Positions 9,956-23,560 of a stretch of 58,813 nt of DNA are shown piece after piece (the stretch's first letter is position 1; each line of letters begins with the position of its first letter). A program made the position numbers and the translations under genes. The stretch lies in assembly GCA_002261195.1 (NCBI GenBank), contig MVBO01000091.1:1-58813 (forward strand), written 5' to 3'. Under the pieces are notes generated by a model. The model searched no databases. It saw nothing but the letters and a program-made list of their open reading frames with translations, and was not told where the DNA came from. Origin of the DNA: Bifiguratus adelaidae (Eukaryota; Mucoromycota; Endogonomycetes; Endogonales).

Positions 9956-12215
9956 CTATAAAAAGCTCCAAGCTGTCCCCGTCAATGCTAGTATACTCGA
10001 AATGATGAGCAGGATCCAATTGAGGATCTTTTCCCGGATGGGCATCGAATTGGAGAACAACCTCAAATGACAGACAATGGGGAATATGCCGCTAATCATG
10101 AAGGAGAAGAACGCTCCAAGCAACGCCTAACTCGCGGTCAGTCGGTGCGTTCATTCCACTTTGTCAAGCTTACCATCACTTTGTCGAAGCCCGGGTAGAC
10201 GGTAGCAATCCCGACGACGAGGCTACTGATAGCAATCCGACCGATGACACGAAGGAATGTGCGCCTACCGCGGCCGTTATTGCACCATGCGTCAATCCTT
10301 TCTTGTCCAAATAAAGCCAATTCCCACGTCAGATTAACCGGATTCAGCGTCAAGGCGTACTTGGCGATGGGATTGACTGCAATGAGAGAGACAGCCATGC
10401 GATTGAGCGTAGGATTATAGCCGGGGGTAGACATGATGTTTTGTGTAATCTAAAAGTTCACTTCGCGTTAGCGACGATAAAGGCTACAGCACATGGCAAA
10501 CCTCACCTCTTGCATGACTGTACTTCCAAACATAAGGTATCCGCACGCGGCCATGCAAAAATAAACAAGGGTCGTCACAATATAAGTCCAGTTTACCATG
10601 GTTTTGTAGTGCTTTGGCTCCTCCATATCACGATAAACTGTCGGAAAGACGGCGTGACCAGCAAAGCCGGCCATGATCAATCCAAACGATAGCGGCACCG
10701 TCGTCCAGTCGGACGGCCAGATATCCGTTGGCTAAGGCAACAGGATCAGCATCGCCCGTGAGCAAGCGAGTCCCGACTTACCATAGGATCGCGGAGACTA
10801 CCCGGCCGCTCTTCCTTGGTTAGGCCGTCTACGACGACCACTATAACGAGACATGCCGCGCTGATAATCCCGAGTAGACTGGTATAACTCAATTTGCGCA
10901 CCGGAAGGAAGGTCAGCGGTGTTAATATGAAAAGAGAGATGAGACGGAATGTAGACATGGGTACGGTTGGAAACAAGGCAACCAATGCATCACCAAGCAG
11001 GACAACAAGCGCAATGCTAATAGACGTAAATATCTAATGACATCTCGGTGCACCAATGGGTAGACATACCTTGATGTGCACAATTCTGTAAGAAAGAGAA
11101 TGCTCACCAACCATCTGCCTCGGTCACCAAAAGCAATGTAGCCCATGTCTCCATAGGTGTTTCCACCAGCTCCATAATCCAGACATCTAGAGATAATATC
11201 AACATGTGCGCAACAATGTAAGATCTGCACACCTACCTAGCGAGCAATTTGGCCGTATAGTTGGTCAACAGGCAGCAATAGACAAAAATAGTCATTCCAA
11301 TGACCCAGCTAGACATCAAGATTAGGCTTCAATGATCAAGCGCTAAATTCACAACATACCCTCCGCATCGTATACCCAAAGCAAGAGAAAGAATACCGAT
11401 TCCGATCAAGATATTGACGCTGTTAAATATGGATTGCGCAAAAGTTGATTTGTAGGGAGACTGCGGGTGATGGGGATCATCTTTGTAATCGGCTGTTACT
11501 TGCGTCAAAGCCAGTGAATGAGTGCGTTCGAGTGCATGGATCAAAAATGGAGTATGCTCTTCAAAAGCTTCATCGCCTTGTCGTAAACTAGCGTGTCCGC
11601 TGTGGAATCACACAGATCAATAAGAAATATGCCAAAACAGGCAATCACCGCCATGAGATAAGACGCATGGAATCATGGATGAAGAAACAAAATCAACCAT
11701 ATCCCATAGCCCGACTGACCAGCCTACAGAGCCTCTATGCGTACTAGTGTTTCACCCTTGACTCACCTAAATGATCCACGTGCCGAATACCGGGAGCTCT
11801 TGTCAAAGTCGTCATCCTGAGGAAAGTTTAGAAAGCTTCCATAGTCGCTCTCTCCGCGTCCATGAACCGGAGAAGCACTGGTCCCTAAGCTCGCGCGCCG
11901 TTCCCAAAAGTCTGGATCCATGATGTTGGCTACGTAATTGGTATTCGCCGGTATGATGGTGGACGGTGGAAGACTGATATTATCGGCCATGTACGTTAAC
12001 GCGGAGCGCGCATAGGAGCCCGCAAAGGATCCAATCCTCTCTTTGACCGTCATATACCCTCGCGTGTCTGTGTACGAGTCCGCGTCCGTGTCGTGTCCAA
12101 AGACTCGAGCAAAACGATCAAGCTGCGAGGGGTGGATATTGGAGGGTATACTGATATGAGGAAGAGAGCGAGATGTCTCTCCCTCTGGACTCGAAGGTCT
12201 TGCAGACCTGCTCAT
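9956..12215 (-). CDS. Vacuolar amino acid transporter, AVT1-like (AAAP family)
   Basis: Multi-span vacuolar amino acid/H+ antiporter of the AAAP family. ATG at 12215-12213. The ~190-residue hydrophilic N-terminus is Ser-rich, typical of Avt1. The core begins with FNSVNILIGIGILSLALGIR (TM1 signature, Avt1-type NSVNVLIGIG). Later spans include WVIGMTIFVYCCLLTNYTAK, RWLVSILFLTELC, ALVVLLGDALVALFPT, SFGLIMAGFAGHAVFPTVYR and YIVTTLVYFCMAACGYLMFG, and the chain ends near TGTAWSFL. At least seven exons joined by GT-AG introns; each junction I checked keeps the frame. It shares a 78-bp divergent promoter with UPF3. Confidence 0.92.
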
Positions 12216-12293
12216 TGGCTTGTCTTGCTTGCTTACAAGAAGAAAGAACAAGCATGTGTTGAATTGCCTTAAAAGGGGATCTTGTAAAGTGCC
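12216..12293. promoter_or_regulatory. 78-bp divergent promoter (AVT1-like / UPF3)
   Basis: The two start codons face away from each other across only 78 bp, so both transcripts must start within this gap or inside the neighbouring coding region. No clear TATA element is visible. Confidence 0.6.
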
Positions 12294-13760
12294 ATGGACC
12301 ATCCCAGGGAAACGGGAGAGGTCAAATTCCTCAAGCCTGCGAAAGCCCCAACAGACAGTGATGGTAAAAGCAGCAAGAGCGCACGGCATCGGCCACGTAG
12401 GCGAGGACCAAAGGCTCGCCGCAGTGATCTTAAAACAAAAGTCGTCATTCGGCGATTGCCTCCCCTGTTACCAGAGGAAAAGCTCAAGGAATCACTCAAG
12501 CAGTGGGTGAGTCCGGAGGACTACGACTGGTGGTGCTTCATTCCTGGAAAGGTTGCAAAGAGGTAGATGTGCAACTTGTCCGCGTGCTTGCTGACTGCTG
12601 ACGTACTGAAATTCTGCCATACAGCAAAGCAAAGGAGAGCGTTTTCTCGAGGCTCTACCTTCATTTCAAATCCTTGGATGCCGTCATCAAGTTGCATCGG
12701 AATTATGATGGCCACTTATTCATTGACAGTAAAGGTAAGCCTCGGATTGAATCGCTTTTTGTAACGGGACTTATCGCCGTCATTGCAGGCAATGAACACA
12801 GGGCGGTCGTTGAATTTGCGCCGTACCAAAAGATTCCAAAGCCAAATCAAAAGGTCGATGTGAGGCAAGGAACGATTGACGAAGGTATGTGTCAACTCAT
12901 TGCTGACCTGTACCGTGGCGGGAAGTAAAACTGCTGCTTCGTCTAGATCCTGATTATCTAGCATTCCTGGAATCTCTCAAGGAAGATGCCACCGACAAAG
13001 AGGAAGGAGGAGAGAGCGGGCAGACATGGGAAGACAAGTTTGCTGCTTCGGTGACAGGTACGTTGAAATTGTCCGGTAACATGCAGCTTACCCAAACCTA
13101 GCACAAAATCTTGCCGCTGCGGAATCAACCCTAGGGAAAACAACACCATTGTTAGAATACTTGCGTGCTCAAAAGGCTTCACAAGCAGCCAAAAAGGCTA
13201 GAGCACAAGTGGCAAAGGCACAGAGTAAAGTGCAAGCCAGGCTCGCTAAAGATCGAAAGGCAGCTCAGTCATCCCTCCCACCTACGTCAGCAAAGCAGGC
13301 AGGCAAAGAAGCTGCACTGAAACAAAGTAATGGCGGGAGAGACGAACCAGCTGGGCAGTTACCTCTGCCTGGAGCTCAGGAGAATTTGCCTCGAGCACCT
13401 TCCAAAGCCAAGGTACCGGCAGCGACTGCTGAAGCACCTGTTGGCAAGGCTCGAGTACCTGCTCATGGCAAACACCAAATTGCCAAAATTTTAGGCAAAC
13501 CCCAAATGGCCGCAAGCTCTCCTTTAGCTACGACAACGGGCCATCAGACATCTGCTCCGGCTGTCCACTCGAAACCAGTTGCTCATCCACCCGCTGCATC
13601 AACGAATCCAGCTCAACCATTGCATACGGACAATGGTGAATCGCGGGATGTCGGTGGTTCAACTCACCGAGGACGGGGAGCATCGCGACCTCGCGGTCGA
13701 GGTGGTCCGCGTGGCAGAGGGAGAGGCAGAGGAGGACCTCCTCCAGGCGGTGTCTCATGA
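12294..13760 (+). CDS. UPF3: UPF3, nonsense-mediated decay factor (Smg4/UPF3 domain)
   Basis: Adaptor that links the UPF1-UPF2 surveillance complex to mRNPs. Exons: 12294-12562, 12625-12734, 12789-12884, 12947-13057 and 13102-13760. The Smg4/UPF3 RNP-like fold spans about residues 45-190: KVVIRRLPPLLPEEKLKESL, DYDWWCFIPGKVA, VFSRLYLHFKSLDAVIKLHR and AVVEFAPYQKIPKP. A segment reading DYLAFLESLK follows, as in other UPF3 proteins. The C-terminal 220 residues are low complexity: Ala/Lys-rich coil, a Pro/Ala linker, then an RGG tract (GRGGPRGRGRGRGGPP), which suggests an extra RNA-binding tail. Start Met chosen because it precedes a short basic leader directly before the domain. Confidence 0.93.
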
Positions 13761-13970
13761 AAATGTGCCCGCAGCCATTCTCGACTAGGATCCTGCCATT
13801 CATCAGCGTTTGCCGCAACGGAGCTTGCATCCATTCAGCGTTTCCAGCTGTCCCGCGCATCACCCTCGCCGCGCTGCCTACAATTTGAACAGCGCCAAAC
13901 TGCGCAGAGAAGGAGCAAAGAAATGTAATTTGGGCAATAGAAGCTTTTTCACAGTTCATGGCCGTGTCTC

Positions 13971-15572
13971 ATGTCGCCGAGTGTGGGGCGTTCTCAAACA
14001 GCTAGTCATTCTTCTACAGCATCACAGAGATTGACGTCCTCCAAGTATGAGAATGCAGTGCGCCTTGCGAAAACTGCTGGTCGGTCCGGTAAGCGAGATT
14101 CGGCAACACAAGGTCTTGAGGCTAAGCAAGGCATAACATGCAGAGCTGGATCTCTTTGAATGGCAGAAATACAACTATCGTCTGAATGACTATTGGATCG
14201 ACGAGAGCCGAGATACTGTACCGCGCATTCCTTCCACCTACCCAAAGGAAGCGTTTCAGCGGGACTTTGAGGAAAGCTGCCGACCCGTTGTTATTACTGG
14301 CCTTGCTGATACGTGGCGGGCGAAAGAAACGTGGAAGCAACAGGCAAGTGTGCGCGTGTGCTCAGGATCGTCGTTCTTACGTAGCCTTGCAGACGTTGCT
14401 GAAGCGATACAAAAATCAGACTTTCAAGGTTGGCGAAGATGATAATGGGGACAATGTCTATCTCAAATTCAAGTACTTTCTTCGATATGCCAATAAGGAA
14501 GCGCAACAAGACGATTCGCCGCTTTATATATTCGATAGTGGATTCATGAAAGAGGGACGAGGGATGGACGACGAGGAGCGCGAGAGATTGAAAGCCAAAC
14601 GTGAGAAGCGTGCGACATTGCGAGAAAAATCTAGCGAGCGCTCCAACAAGCGGGCGAAAGTTTCTGGTGACGACAAAGATGCAAGCGATCCACGCAATAT
14701 GTTGGATGATTATGTGGTGCCTCACTTCTTTGCAGATGATTTGTTCAAGCATACCGGTGAACGGCGACGGCCTCCCTACAGGTGGTTTGTCATGGGTAGC
14801 GCACGTAGTGGCACAGGGTAAGTCAACATGGATGCGCGCGTTGTACAATACTTATATATTCGGTTAGCATCCACATCGATCCCCTAGGCACCTCTGCCTG
14901 GAACACGGTCATTGAAGGCCATAAACGATGGTGTTTGTTTCCACCATGGGTCTCCAAAGAAACCGTGGATCCTCCCGGAAAGCCAGATCACGAAGCTGCG
15001 ACTTGGTTCTCGGTTGTTTTTCCAAAGCTCAAGGAGAAGGACGCGGCCGGTGTTCCCTTGTCTACAAAACTCGGCATGATTGAAATTCTGCAAAAACCAG
15101 GCGAAACCGTCTTTGTTCCCGGCGGTTGGCATCATGTCGTCATGAATCTTGGTAGGAGAGGCAACGTACGCATCGTTTGTCGTATTAACCGGTTCCTATA
15201 GACTTGTCCATTGCTATCACACAAAACTTTTGCTCTCCTATCAATCTCGAGTATGTCTACCTTCGCACAAGGCATTCAAGGCCTAAGCTTGCCAGAAAAT
15301 TGTATCGTAAGATACGTGAGCAAGCTGAGACAGGATCAAAAGAGTACCAAGTCCTGGTCGACAAGCTTGACTCACTGACTTTTGTTCCCAAGATGCCTCC
15401 ATCGTCGAGCAGCTCTGGATCAAGTTCGACGTCCACTTCCAGCAGCTCGGAAGAGGACGCACGCGTCTCTGACACGGAAAGCGAGGATGATCGCGATGGA
15501 ATATGCATGTGTCGTAAATGCAAAATGAAACGTAAAAAGGCGGCTCTCAAGGCGGGACAAAACTTGACCTGA
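13971..15572 (+). CDS. JMJD6-like JmjC 2-oxoglutarate oxygenase
   Basis: Fe(II)/2OG-dependent protein hydroxylase; animal JMJD6 hydroxylates lysines of splicing factors in the nucleus. Exons: 13971-14088, 14144-14343, 14393-14817, 14868-15151 and 15202-15572. Motifs: RPVVITGLADTWRAKETW, KRYKNQTFKVGEDDNG, DDSPLYIFDSGF, RRPPYRWFVMGSARSGTG, then IHIDPLGTSAWN carrying the HxD iron ligands, the 2OG lysine in GHKRW, and the third iron ligand in VPGGWHHVVMNLD. One intron (14344-14392) is GC-AG. Two additions stand out: a charged ~45-residue insert after DSGFMKEG, and a C-terminal poly-Ser/acidic stretch (also known in JMJD6) ending in a CMCRKC cluster and basic tail. All catalytic residues are present. 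Confidence 0.94.
14344..14392 (+). other. GC-AG intron in the JMJD6-like gene
   Basis: Exon end ..AAGCAACAG, donor GCAAGT, acceptor CTTGCAG, 49 nt. Removing it joins ETWKQQ to TLLKRYKNQTF. The W-to-Y spacing then equals that of human JMJD6 (10 residues). Retaining it shifts the frame into a stop. Confidence 0.88.
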
Positions 15573-15802
15573 GCATTTGGTCCTTCTTAGGCGAGGCGGT
15601 TCCATACACATAGACTTAGACTTTTACGTTTGCGCTGTATATAGAGGTCGCAATCACATTTATTGAACCTGCAACGCGAGTATGCCTCCCTTTTGCCCAA
15701 TCTGCACCATCATCTCGGTGCAATGTCTTCTTTGTTGTATAGAAGTCCATTTAAAGTGTCCTCTTCAGCGATGTAGAACCGACTGCTTGCTATTACTAGG
15801 CC
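15573..15802. other. Short gap after the JMJD6-like gene
   Basis: Probable 3' untranslated region; nothing else recognised. Confidence 0.4.
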
Positions 15803-16222
15803 ATGTCCTCTCTGATACTTGGCTCACGCCGGTCCCACAAGCCCAACCTCTACCTTTCGCGGTCTTTCAGGACCTCGCTCTGGGACCGTACCCACAGGTT
15901 TAGACAAGTCAAGGCCAAGCGCGGCGATACCATTATTCTTCAGGAATTAAGGAAACACCAGCCGGGTGTATTCGGGCGACTGGATTCGGATAGATCGGCG
16001 GACCGTCCTGGATCACACGTCTTAATTGTTGGTCGTCAGTCGATAATGCTTGTGCCCAACTTGGCGTTCCATTGGCTCGTGACCCATCGAGGCAAGTTAC
16101 GCAAGTTATGCAAGCACGGTGTGGTCCCAGAGTCTCGTGGCCATCATCCAGGTTTTGGTGTGATGAAAAGCATACTTGAGGATGAAGGTATAAAGTGCCG
16201 TTGGACGGAACTATATCTGTAG
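15803..16222 (+). CDS. Doubtful ORF, 139 aa, possibly mitochondrial
   Basis: An uninterrupted frame whose first 30 residues are Arg/Ser-rich with few acidic residues (SSLILGSRRSHKPNLYLSRS), as in mitochondrial presequences. The rest is basic (HRGKLRKLCKHGVVPESRGH). I recognise no domain, and I saw no convincing splice sites or promoter. A minus-strand frame covers the same DNA. It may be a small mitochondrial (for example ribosomal) protein or chance. Confidence 0.25.
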   Translation: MSSLILGSRRSHKPNLYLSRSFRTSLWDRTHRFRQVKAKRGDTIILQELRKHQPGVFGRLDSDRSADRPGSHVLIVGRQSIMLVPNLAFHWLVTHRGKLRKLCKHGVVPESRGHHPGFGVMKSILEDEGIKCRWTELYL

Positions 16223-16305
16223 AAGCTGGACGGGTAAGCCGAAAGTCAAGGTCCAATGGATAAAACGTGTAAATAAATGGCTTTTGTTGTATGCAAATAA
16301 TACAT

Positions 16306-17782
16306 TTACATGTTGCTGATGACGGCCTTTGTGAACTCTGTAGTGGACGCTTTCCCGCCCATGTCAGCGGTGGCCACCTGTATCATGATTAGATTTGGCT
16401 TGCGATCAGTGACAGCGAAACCTACCTTTCCATCTTGAATCGTCTTGTACAAGGCACTGGAGATAGCATTGGCATAATCATCAAGTTGCAAGTGCCTCAA
16501 CATCATGACAGACGATAGGATCATGGCCGATGGATTAGCAGAGTTTTGGCCTTGAATATCGGAACCGACATGGCGACATCCCTGCGTGGCCTTGGTATGA
16601 GCGCAATTCCTCATCAACCATGGCTCTACTCACAGGTTCAAACATGGCAAACTCGCGACCAATGTTGCAGCCGGGAATGATACCAGGACCGCCGACGAGA
16701 GCAGCGCCAACGTTGGACATGATGCTACCATACAAATTGGGCATCACCAGGACATCAAATTGCTGAGGTCTGGACACCATTTGCATGGCAGTGTTATCAA
16801 CAATCATATCGTTGAATTGTATGCCGTGCTCCTTGTACTCTTCTGCGACCTCTCGACATGTGCGCAAAAACAGACCGTCGGCCAGTTTCCTGAATAGCGA
16901 GAACAAAACATGAGTGAATTGAATTGGAAAAGACAGGATAAACCTACATGATGTTTGCCTTGTGTACGCAAGTAACCTTCTTGCGTCCGTTCTTGACGGC
17001 AAAATCGAAGGCAAAACGGGCAATGCGTTCCGTGTTCTCGCGCGTGATGATCTTTAGGGATTCCACAACACCTGGAACAGACTAGTATTCGAGGCAAGCG
17101 ATGCCATAGGATCAGTGAGTGAGATGAAGATTGTTTCAATCCCTTTGCTTACCTGATGCTCCAACCCAGAATATTCTCCTTCAGTGTTCTCGCGAATGAT
17201 GGCAAAATCAATGTTTTTCAAGCGTGACGGGAACCCATCTAGGTTGCGGCACAATGAAACGCTGGCATACATGTCAAACTCCTTTCGCATCTCAACGTTC
17301 CAGGAAGCGTGACCTGTAGCTGCAACAGGGGTGTAAAGAATACCCTTCAAGCCGACCTTGTTACGTTGGAACGACTCGAGAGACTCCTTGAACACGGTAT
17401 CATTGGCGCTCGAGTAGCCGGAAACATCGAATTGCTCGAATTCTATTGGTACCTTGGTCGCAGTAAAGATTTGCTTGACAGCCGTGGTAGTCTCTTCACC
17501 GATACCGTCTCCGGGAATCAGGGTTACGGTGTATTTACCGCCGTACTTTTTGGGATACGTGAGCTTTCCGGGTATGGGCGATGGAGTTGGAAGAATGTTG
17601 ACGCTGGCAAAGGAGCGCGTGGCAGTCTAGAGAATAAGAAGACTTCAGCAAGCATGTCGGCAGAATATAGAGATGACAGGTCATCGCAAAACCCGATAAA
17701 CCAGGAGATTCAAACAGACAAAGTGACTTACCTTGAGCGCAGAAGCACCCGCTAGCGACGGTCTAGTCAGACTCTTGAGCAT
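16306..17782 (-). CDS. IDH1: NAD-dependent isocitrate dehydrogenase, regulatory-type subunit 1, mitochondrial
   Basis: TCA-cycle enzyme subunit in the mitochondrial matrix. The first exon encodes a presequence ([16 protein letters not shown], then [10 protein letters not shown]). Conserved pieces: [98 protein letters not shown], and [20 protein letters not shown]. The HKANIMK and FEPGxRHVG wording is that of yeast Idh1 (regulatory, AMP-binding), not Idh2, which has HKSTIQR and FEAVHGSAPDI. About seven exons joined by GT-AG introns; ends at TAA 16308-16306. Length and order are full. Confidence 0.93.
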
Positions 17783-17891
17783 CGTAGGGTGATCGACAAC
17801 AGGAAAGAGTGTAAACAAATTGCCAATTTCAGACTTGACAAAAAGGCGCGTTGATAACGTTGTCCACACATTGATTATTTACAGGAAACAT

Positions 17892-19956
<2,065 letters not shown>

Positions 19957-20515
19957 GCTTAAACATGCACAATAGAAGCGATTCTTCTTTGCGGGAGCTA
20001 CACTCTACGTAGCAAGTCATGGTGGGGTCTTTGAGGGTGGGTCTCTGCAGTCAGATAGAGCAACGGGTATCATTCAGTGTATCTTCCCTATGTACAAAAG
20101 CATTCTTTTGGGCATTCAAACGAACACGTTGGCCAGATGAACCTGCTGTTGATAGGTGATGGCCAATTTGAACCACTTTAATTGCTACTTATAGAGTTGG
20201 TTATTGGGTGCCGTTGGGCGTTGCACGAAAACCATTGGATTTCATCAAATTGGCATGAACTCCGGATGAGGTGGCTGATATGTCGCATATTTGGCCTGGT
20301 TGGTATGGCCGGATGAATTTGAGGGTGCAGATAGCGACAGCGCAAGTTGGGACGAAAACGTCGAAAACGTGCATAGAATAAAGATCCAAAGTAAGAGTGG
20401 ATAGGTGAAAGGAACTGCAGGTACTTTTGTGATGTAGAAACAGACACTTGGCGCTTTCACATATCGCCAAGAGGAAAATTGAAGGGTAGACGACTTGCGT
20501 CGAAGCGGGACGCCA
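19957..20515. other. Intergenic upstream of the esterase, no gene supported
   Basis: Three overlapping minus-strand frames at 20178-20470 are open but have no domain or consistent codon pattern. Otherwise nothing recognised. Confidence 0.45.
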
Positions 20516-20716
20516 TTATTCTTTGAAGTATCGGCACCAGCTCTCGTGGCTGAATAGTTCTATATTCACACCGCACAGAGCGCAAAAGTTTGAACTAGCG
20601 CCCGTTGAAGCTGCCGGAATCGCATGCTGTCCTTGTCGCGGTTGGGCAGACTGCCCTGCGCCGAGTGAGCCGCGGCCGCGTATTGATGAAAGCGTTGAAA
20701 GTTTTGTAGTAGGCAT
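20516..20716 (-). CDS. Candidate small protein, 66 aa, CxxC...HxxxxC tail
   Basis: Single exon from ATG 20716 to TAA 20518-20516. The N-terminus is Ser/Gly/Gln-rich. The last 23 residues hold CALCGVNIELFSHESWC, a C-x2-C...H-x4-C pattern that could bind one zinc. I recognise no family. The upstream sequence on the same strand looks like a promoter: TATATAAAAAGG at about 20817-20806, then a T/C-rich leader, with the ATG about 90 nt downstream of the TATA. It stands alone in a gene-poor stretch. A chance ORF is possible. Confidence 0.38.
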   Translation of the reverse strand: MPTTKLSTLSSIRGRGSLGAGQSAQPRQGQHAIPAASTGASSNFCALCGVNIELFSHESWCRYFKE

Positions 20717-20804
20717 CGTTTCTGCTTTCACGACAAGTATAAAATATAAGCGAACAGACTTGACAGAAAGGAAAAGACAAGGTTCCCGGATGAAACGCCA
20801 GCCT

Positions 20805-20818
20805 TTTTATATACACGA
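20805..20818 (-). promoter_or_regulatory. TATA box upstream of the 66-aa ORF
   Basis: Consensus TATATAAAAAGG on the minus strand, about 90 nt before ATG 20716, followed by a pyrimidine-rich leader. A second AT-rich element (TATATTTTATA) lies nearer the ATG. Confidence 0.5.
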
Positions 20819-22250
20819 GGCTGCGGCAGATTGGGGGAAAATGGTAAAAAAAATTTAGCACTTGTTCAGAATCGACAATTGTGATCGAAGAAAAGCGAAT
20901 TTTCTCAATTTGCCGGTATTTTGCGGTTTGTTATGCGAGGTCAAAATGGGGCAAAATGTCGTGATAAGCTATGGTGATTGGTTGAAACCGGGGCCCCACG
21001 ACTAAATTTCCTTTTTCGCTCAACATCGAATTTTGAACTAAAATCGCATATTTTTTCGAAAATTTTCCTATGTGTTTGCCATGCATTGCATTGCATGCAT
21101 TTTTCAAGAGCCAAGAAGCACCCATATTTCGCCGCACGTGAACTCACACGTGTCCGATAAATTTTCGGTGCAACTCTGGTGTGGGCATGCGCTCCCTATG
21201 CGGTTGCACTCCTAGTGTCCTCGGTATGCGATGTTTAACGAAGTAAAATGTCCCATGATGTCGCACACGTCGAATTTCAGAGATTCGGAAACGCTCCCTT
21301 GCCATGGCGCCCTCGTTTCAGGATTGCGGTGGCGTCAAAGCAATCAACCAGTGAGCAATTGCCGAAAGGTAGTGAGAAGAATACTCCGCACGTTTCACAC
21401 CTCTGTACGCCCTCGAAAATGAGCACACTCGGGCGGCAGTTCGGCGGTCGAAACCTTTATTTTGGGTGCATTCCGTTGACTCGGTCGGCCCCATCACATC
21501 GAATGTATTGGAAGTCTGGTATCTATAGCGCTCATGGAATGCTTTGGAAGCTTAAAAGGCAATATATGTAAATGTGTCCTATTCATTGCTTGTGGACCCC
21601 GCAAAATGGTCAACCGGTTTCACTCGATCGATGCTCGTTACTCCATTTAGTTGGCGTGCTATCATGCATACTGTGGAAGCTCTGGATGGTTTTGGATGTA
21701 GCCCTTTCCTCGGATAGCGATAGGTAGCGACTAATGTACATATTCCCATGGAAATTGGCGGCTTTATCTTGTGGTCCGCCAGATACAATAGCTACACTAT
21801 GCCTATTTCAGACAGAATAGGCGGTACAGCGAGTTTGACGTACAGCCAACAATCAGAACTTGTGGCAAATCAGCTCGGCGTTTCCCTCCAACTTTTCGCG
21901 CCTGCCAGATAAGCTTGGCAGGCATCTTTAATGAATGACATTTGACGTAAGGTCACGTGGTAAGGACTGCTTGCCTTTTCAGACATGTTTAATTGCGCGC
22001 AAAGGCTTGCAGTCAAACGCTCTTGTGACATACCCTATAGCCTTACAACTAGACCCCTTATCATCCTGGTCTCCCAACCGCTAGGCTAGTAGAGTTTTGC
22101 AGAGAGGTCCATCCTCTGCGTGCTCTACTCCAATCGAAAGACAGTGTCTCTATTTCCACAGTCCATGCACTCTGTCTTTTGCAGCTTATAACCACTCTTT
22201 TTCAAGGACCTACCCTTCCCATCACCACTATACCACACATTACATCTCCC
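20819..22250. other. Gene-poor, AT-rich intergenic stretch, about 1.4 kb
   Basis: AT-rich patches around 20840-21080 and many short overlapping frames, none protein-like. CACGTG boxes occur at 21135-21140, 21147-21152 and 21954-21959. No transposon ends, terminal repeats or transposase motifs seen; an eroded element cannot be excluded. Confidence 0.45.
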
Positions 22251-23492
22251 ATGGTTCCTGGAAAGCATAATATAGACCTGGCGAATGTTCCCAATCCGGC
22301 TGTCCTCGTTGACGAAACAACCACGCCTTCGAATGTACCGGAGCAAGCCAAGAACACACCAGCGGAAATGATTCTGTCGCCTGAAGAACGACCCGTACCA
22401 GAGTTATTCGCCAACATTGTCAATTTTCGGGATGTTGGAGAAAGCTGCAAAGAGAGCTCTCCGGAACATAAGAGGTAAGGCAAAGCAAGGGGGTTAACGT
22501 GAATTGATAGCGTCTGCACACAGTTATGTAAAGTCTGGACACCTCTTTCGATCTGGACGGCTAGGTAGGTATGAAACCAAAAGTATGGGCCGTTCCTGTG
22601 GTGCCAATTCACTTTGTTTTCACCAGATGACGCTACGACCGCTGATTTGGATATCCTGACCAACAAATATGGCATCAAGACCATTGTCGACTTGCGTTCA
22701 GAGTAGGTCCACCGTTAACCTGACGAAAGGAGGCTCAATATCGATGCTGGTCTTAGAACGGAAGGCAGAATGAGCGAAGGTCTCGAAAACACATTTCCAG
22801 CTTCCGCGATTGGCGCCTTGAAGGCGTCTGATTGGGTAGCGCCGCACCAAGATGAGACACATCCTGAATACGAAGCCATCAAAGAAGCTGCTATTCGCAC
22901 AGAAACAGAAGGCAATCGCGTCACTTATTATATCAACTTTGCCGGTACAAGTTTTCGGGTCAATTCGGTCTTGTGGAGAGCCCCCATGTGGTTAAAGACC
23001 AAGATGGTCTGGTGGATGTCAACCGGTCAAAAGGCCCGAACCATCAAAACTGTCGGTGAAACTGTCATTCAACCACGCGGCCTCATTGGACTCAACTACG
23101 ACTTTGTCGACTTTTGCGGCCCGGAAATTGTGCAAGCGATTCGGTTGATTGCCGATGCCAAATACCGCCCCCTGTTGGTGCATTGCACGCAAGGCAAGGA
23201 TCGGACCGGGTTGGTGATTGCCATCACGTTAGCTATATGTTCCGCGCCCGACGACATCATTGTTGCCGATTACGCCAAAACACAGAAAGGATTGGAGCGA
23301 ATGCGTGAAATCATGGTGGGCGAGATGGCCAAGACAGGCTTGGACAGTACCTTTAGCGATGCGCCTCCCGAAGTGATGCAAGGAACGCTAAAGTATATCC
23401 GTGACAAGTACAAGAGCATCGAAAGCTATCTGGAACGATTTGGATTCACCCAGACAGACAGAAACAAGCTGCGGAAGTCGTTGATGGCGTAA
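22251..23492 (+). CDS. Tyrosine/serine protein phosphatase, LipA/Y_phosphatase3 family
   Basis: DSP-like phosphatase of the family that includes Listeria LipA and mycobacterial PtpB. Exons: 22251-22474, 22524-22564, 22627-22702 and 22757-23492. An N-terminal leader of about 55 residues is followed by FANIVNFRDVGES, GHLFRSGRL, and YGIKTIVDLRSE, the family's N-terminal half. The catalytic P-loop is VHCTQGKDRTG, with nucleophilic Cys, general-base-assisting Asp and phosphate-binding Arg in the C-x-x-G-K-D-R-T-G form. C-terminal helices follow (LKYIRDKYKSIESYLERFGF). Probably cytosolic, since no signal or membrane span is seen. Substrate (phosphotyrosine versus phosphoinositide) cannot be read from the sequence. 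Confidence 0.9.
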
Positions 23493-23560
23493 TATAGAGT
23501 TTCCTTTTTTAGACAGCAGTGCATTGGAACCTTGGCGCCTTGACAGGACACTCCCAGACG

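Noticed and set aside
20178-20470. Overlapping open frames downstream of the esterase start
   Set aside because: Three phases are open at once, with no domains or splice signals; low-stop-density DNA rather than a gene.
20931-21160. Possible transposon remnant in the AT-rich stretch
   Set aside because: No terminal repeats, target duplication or transposase motif could be seen; the short frames on both strands match by chance.
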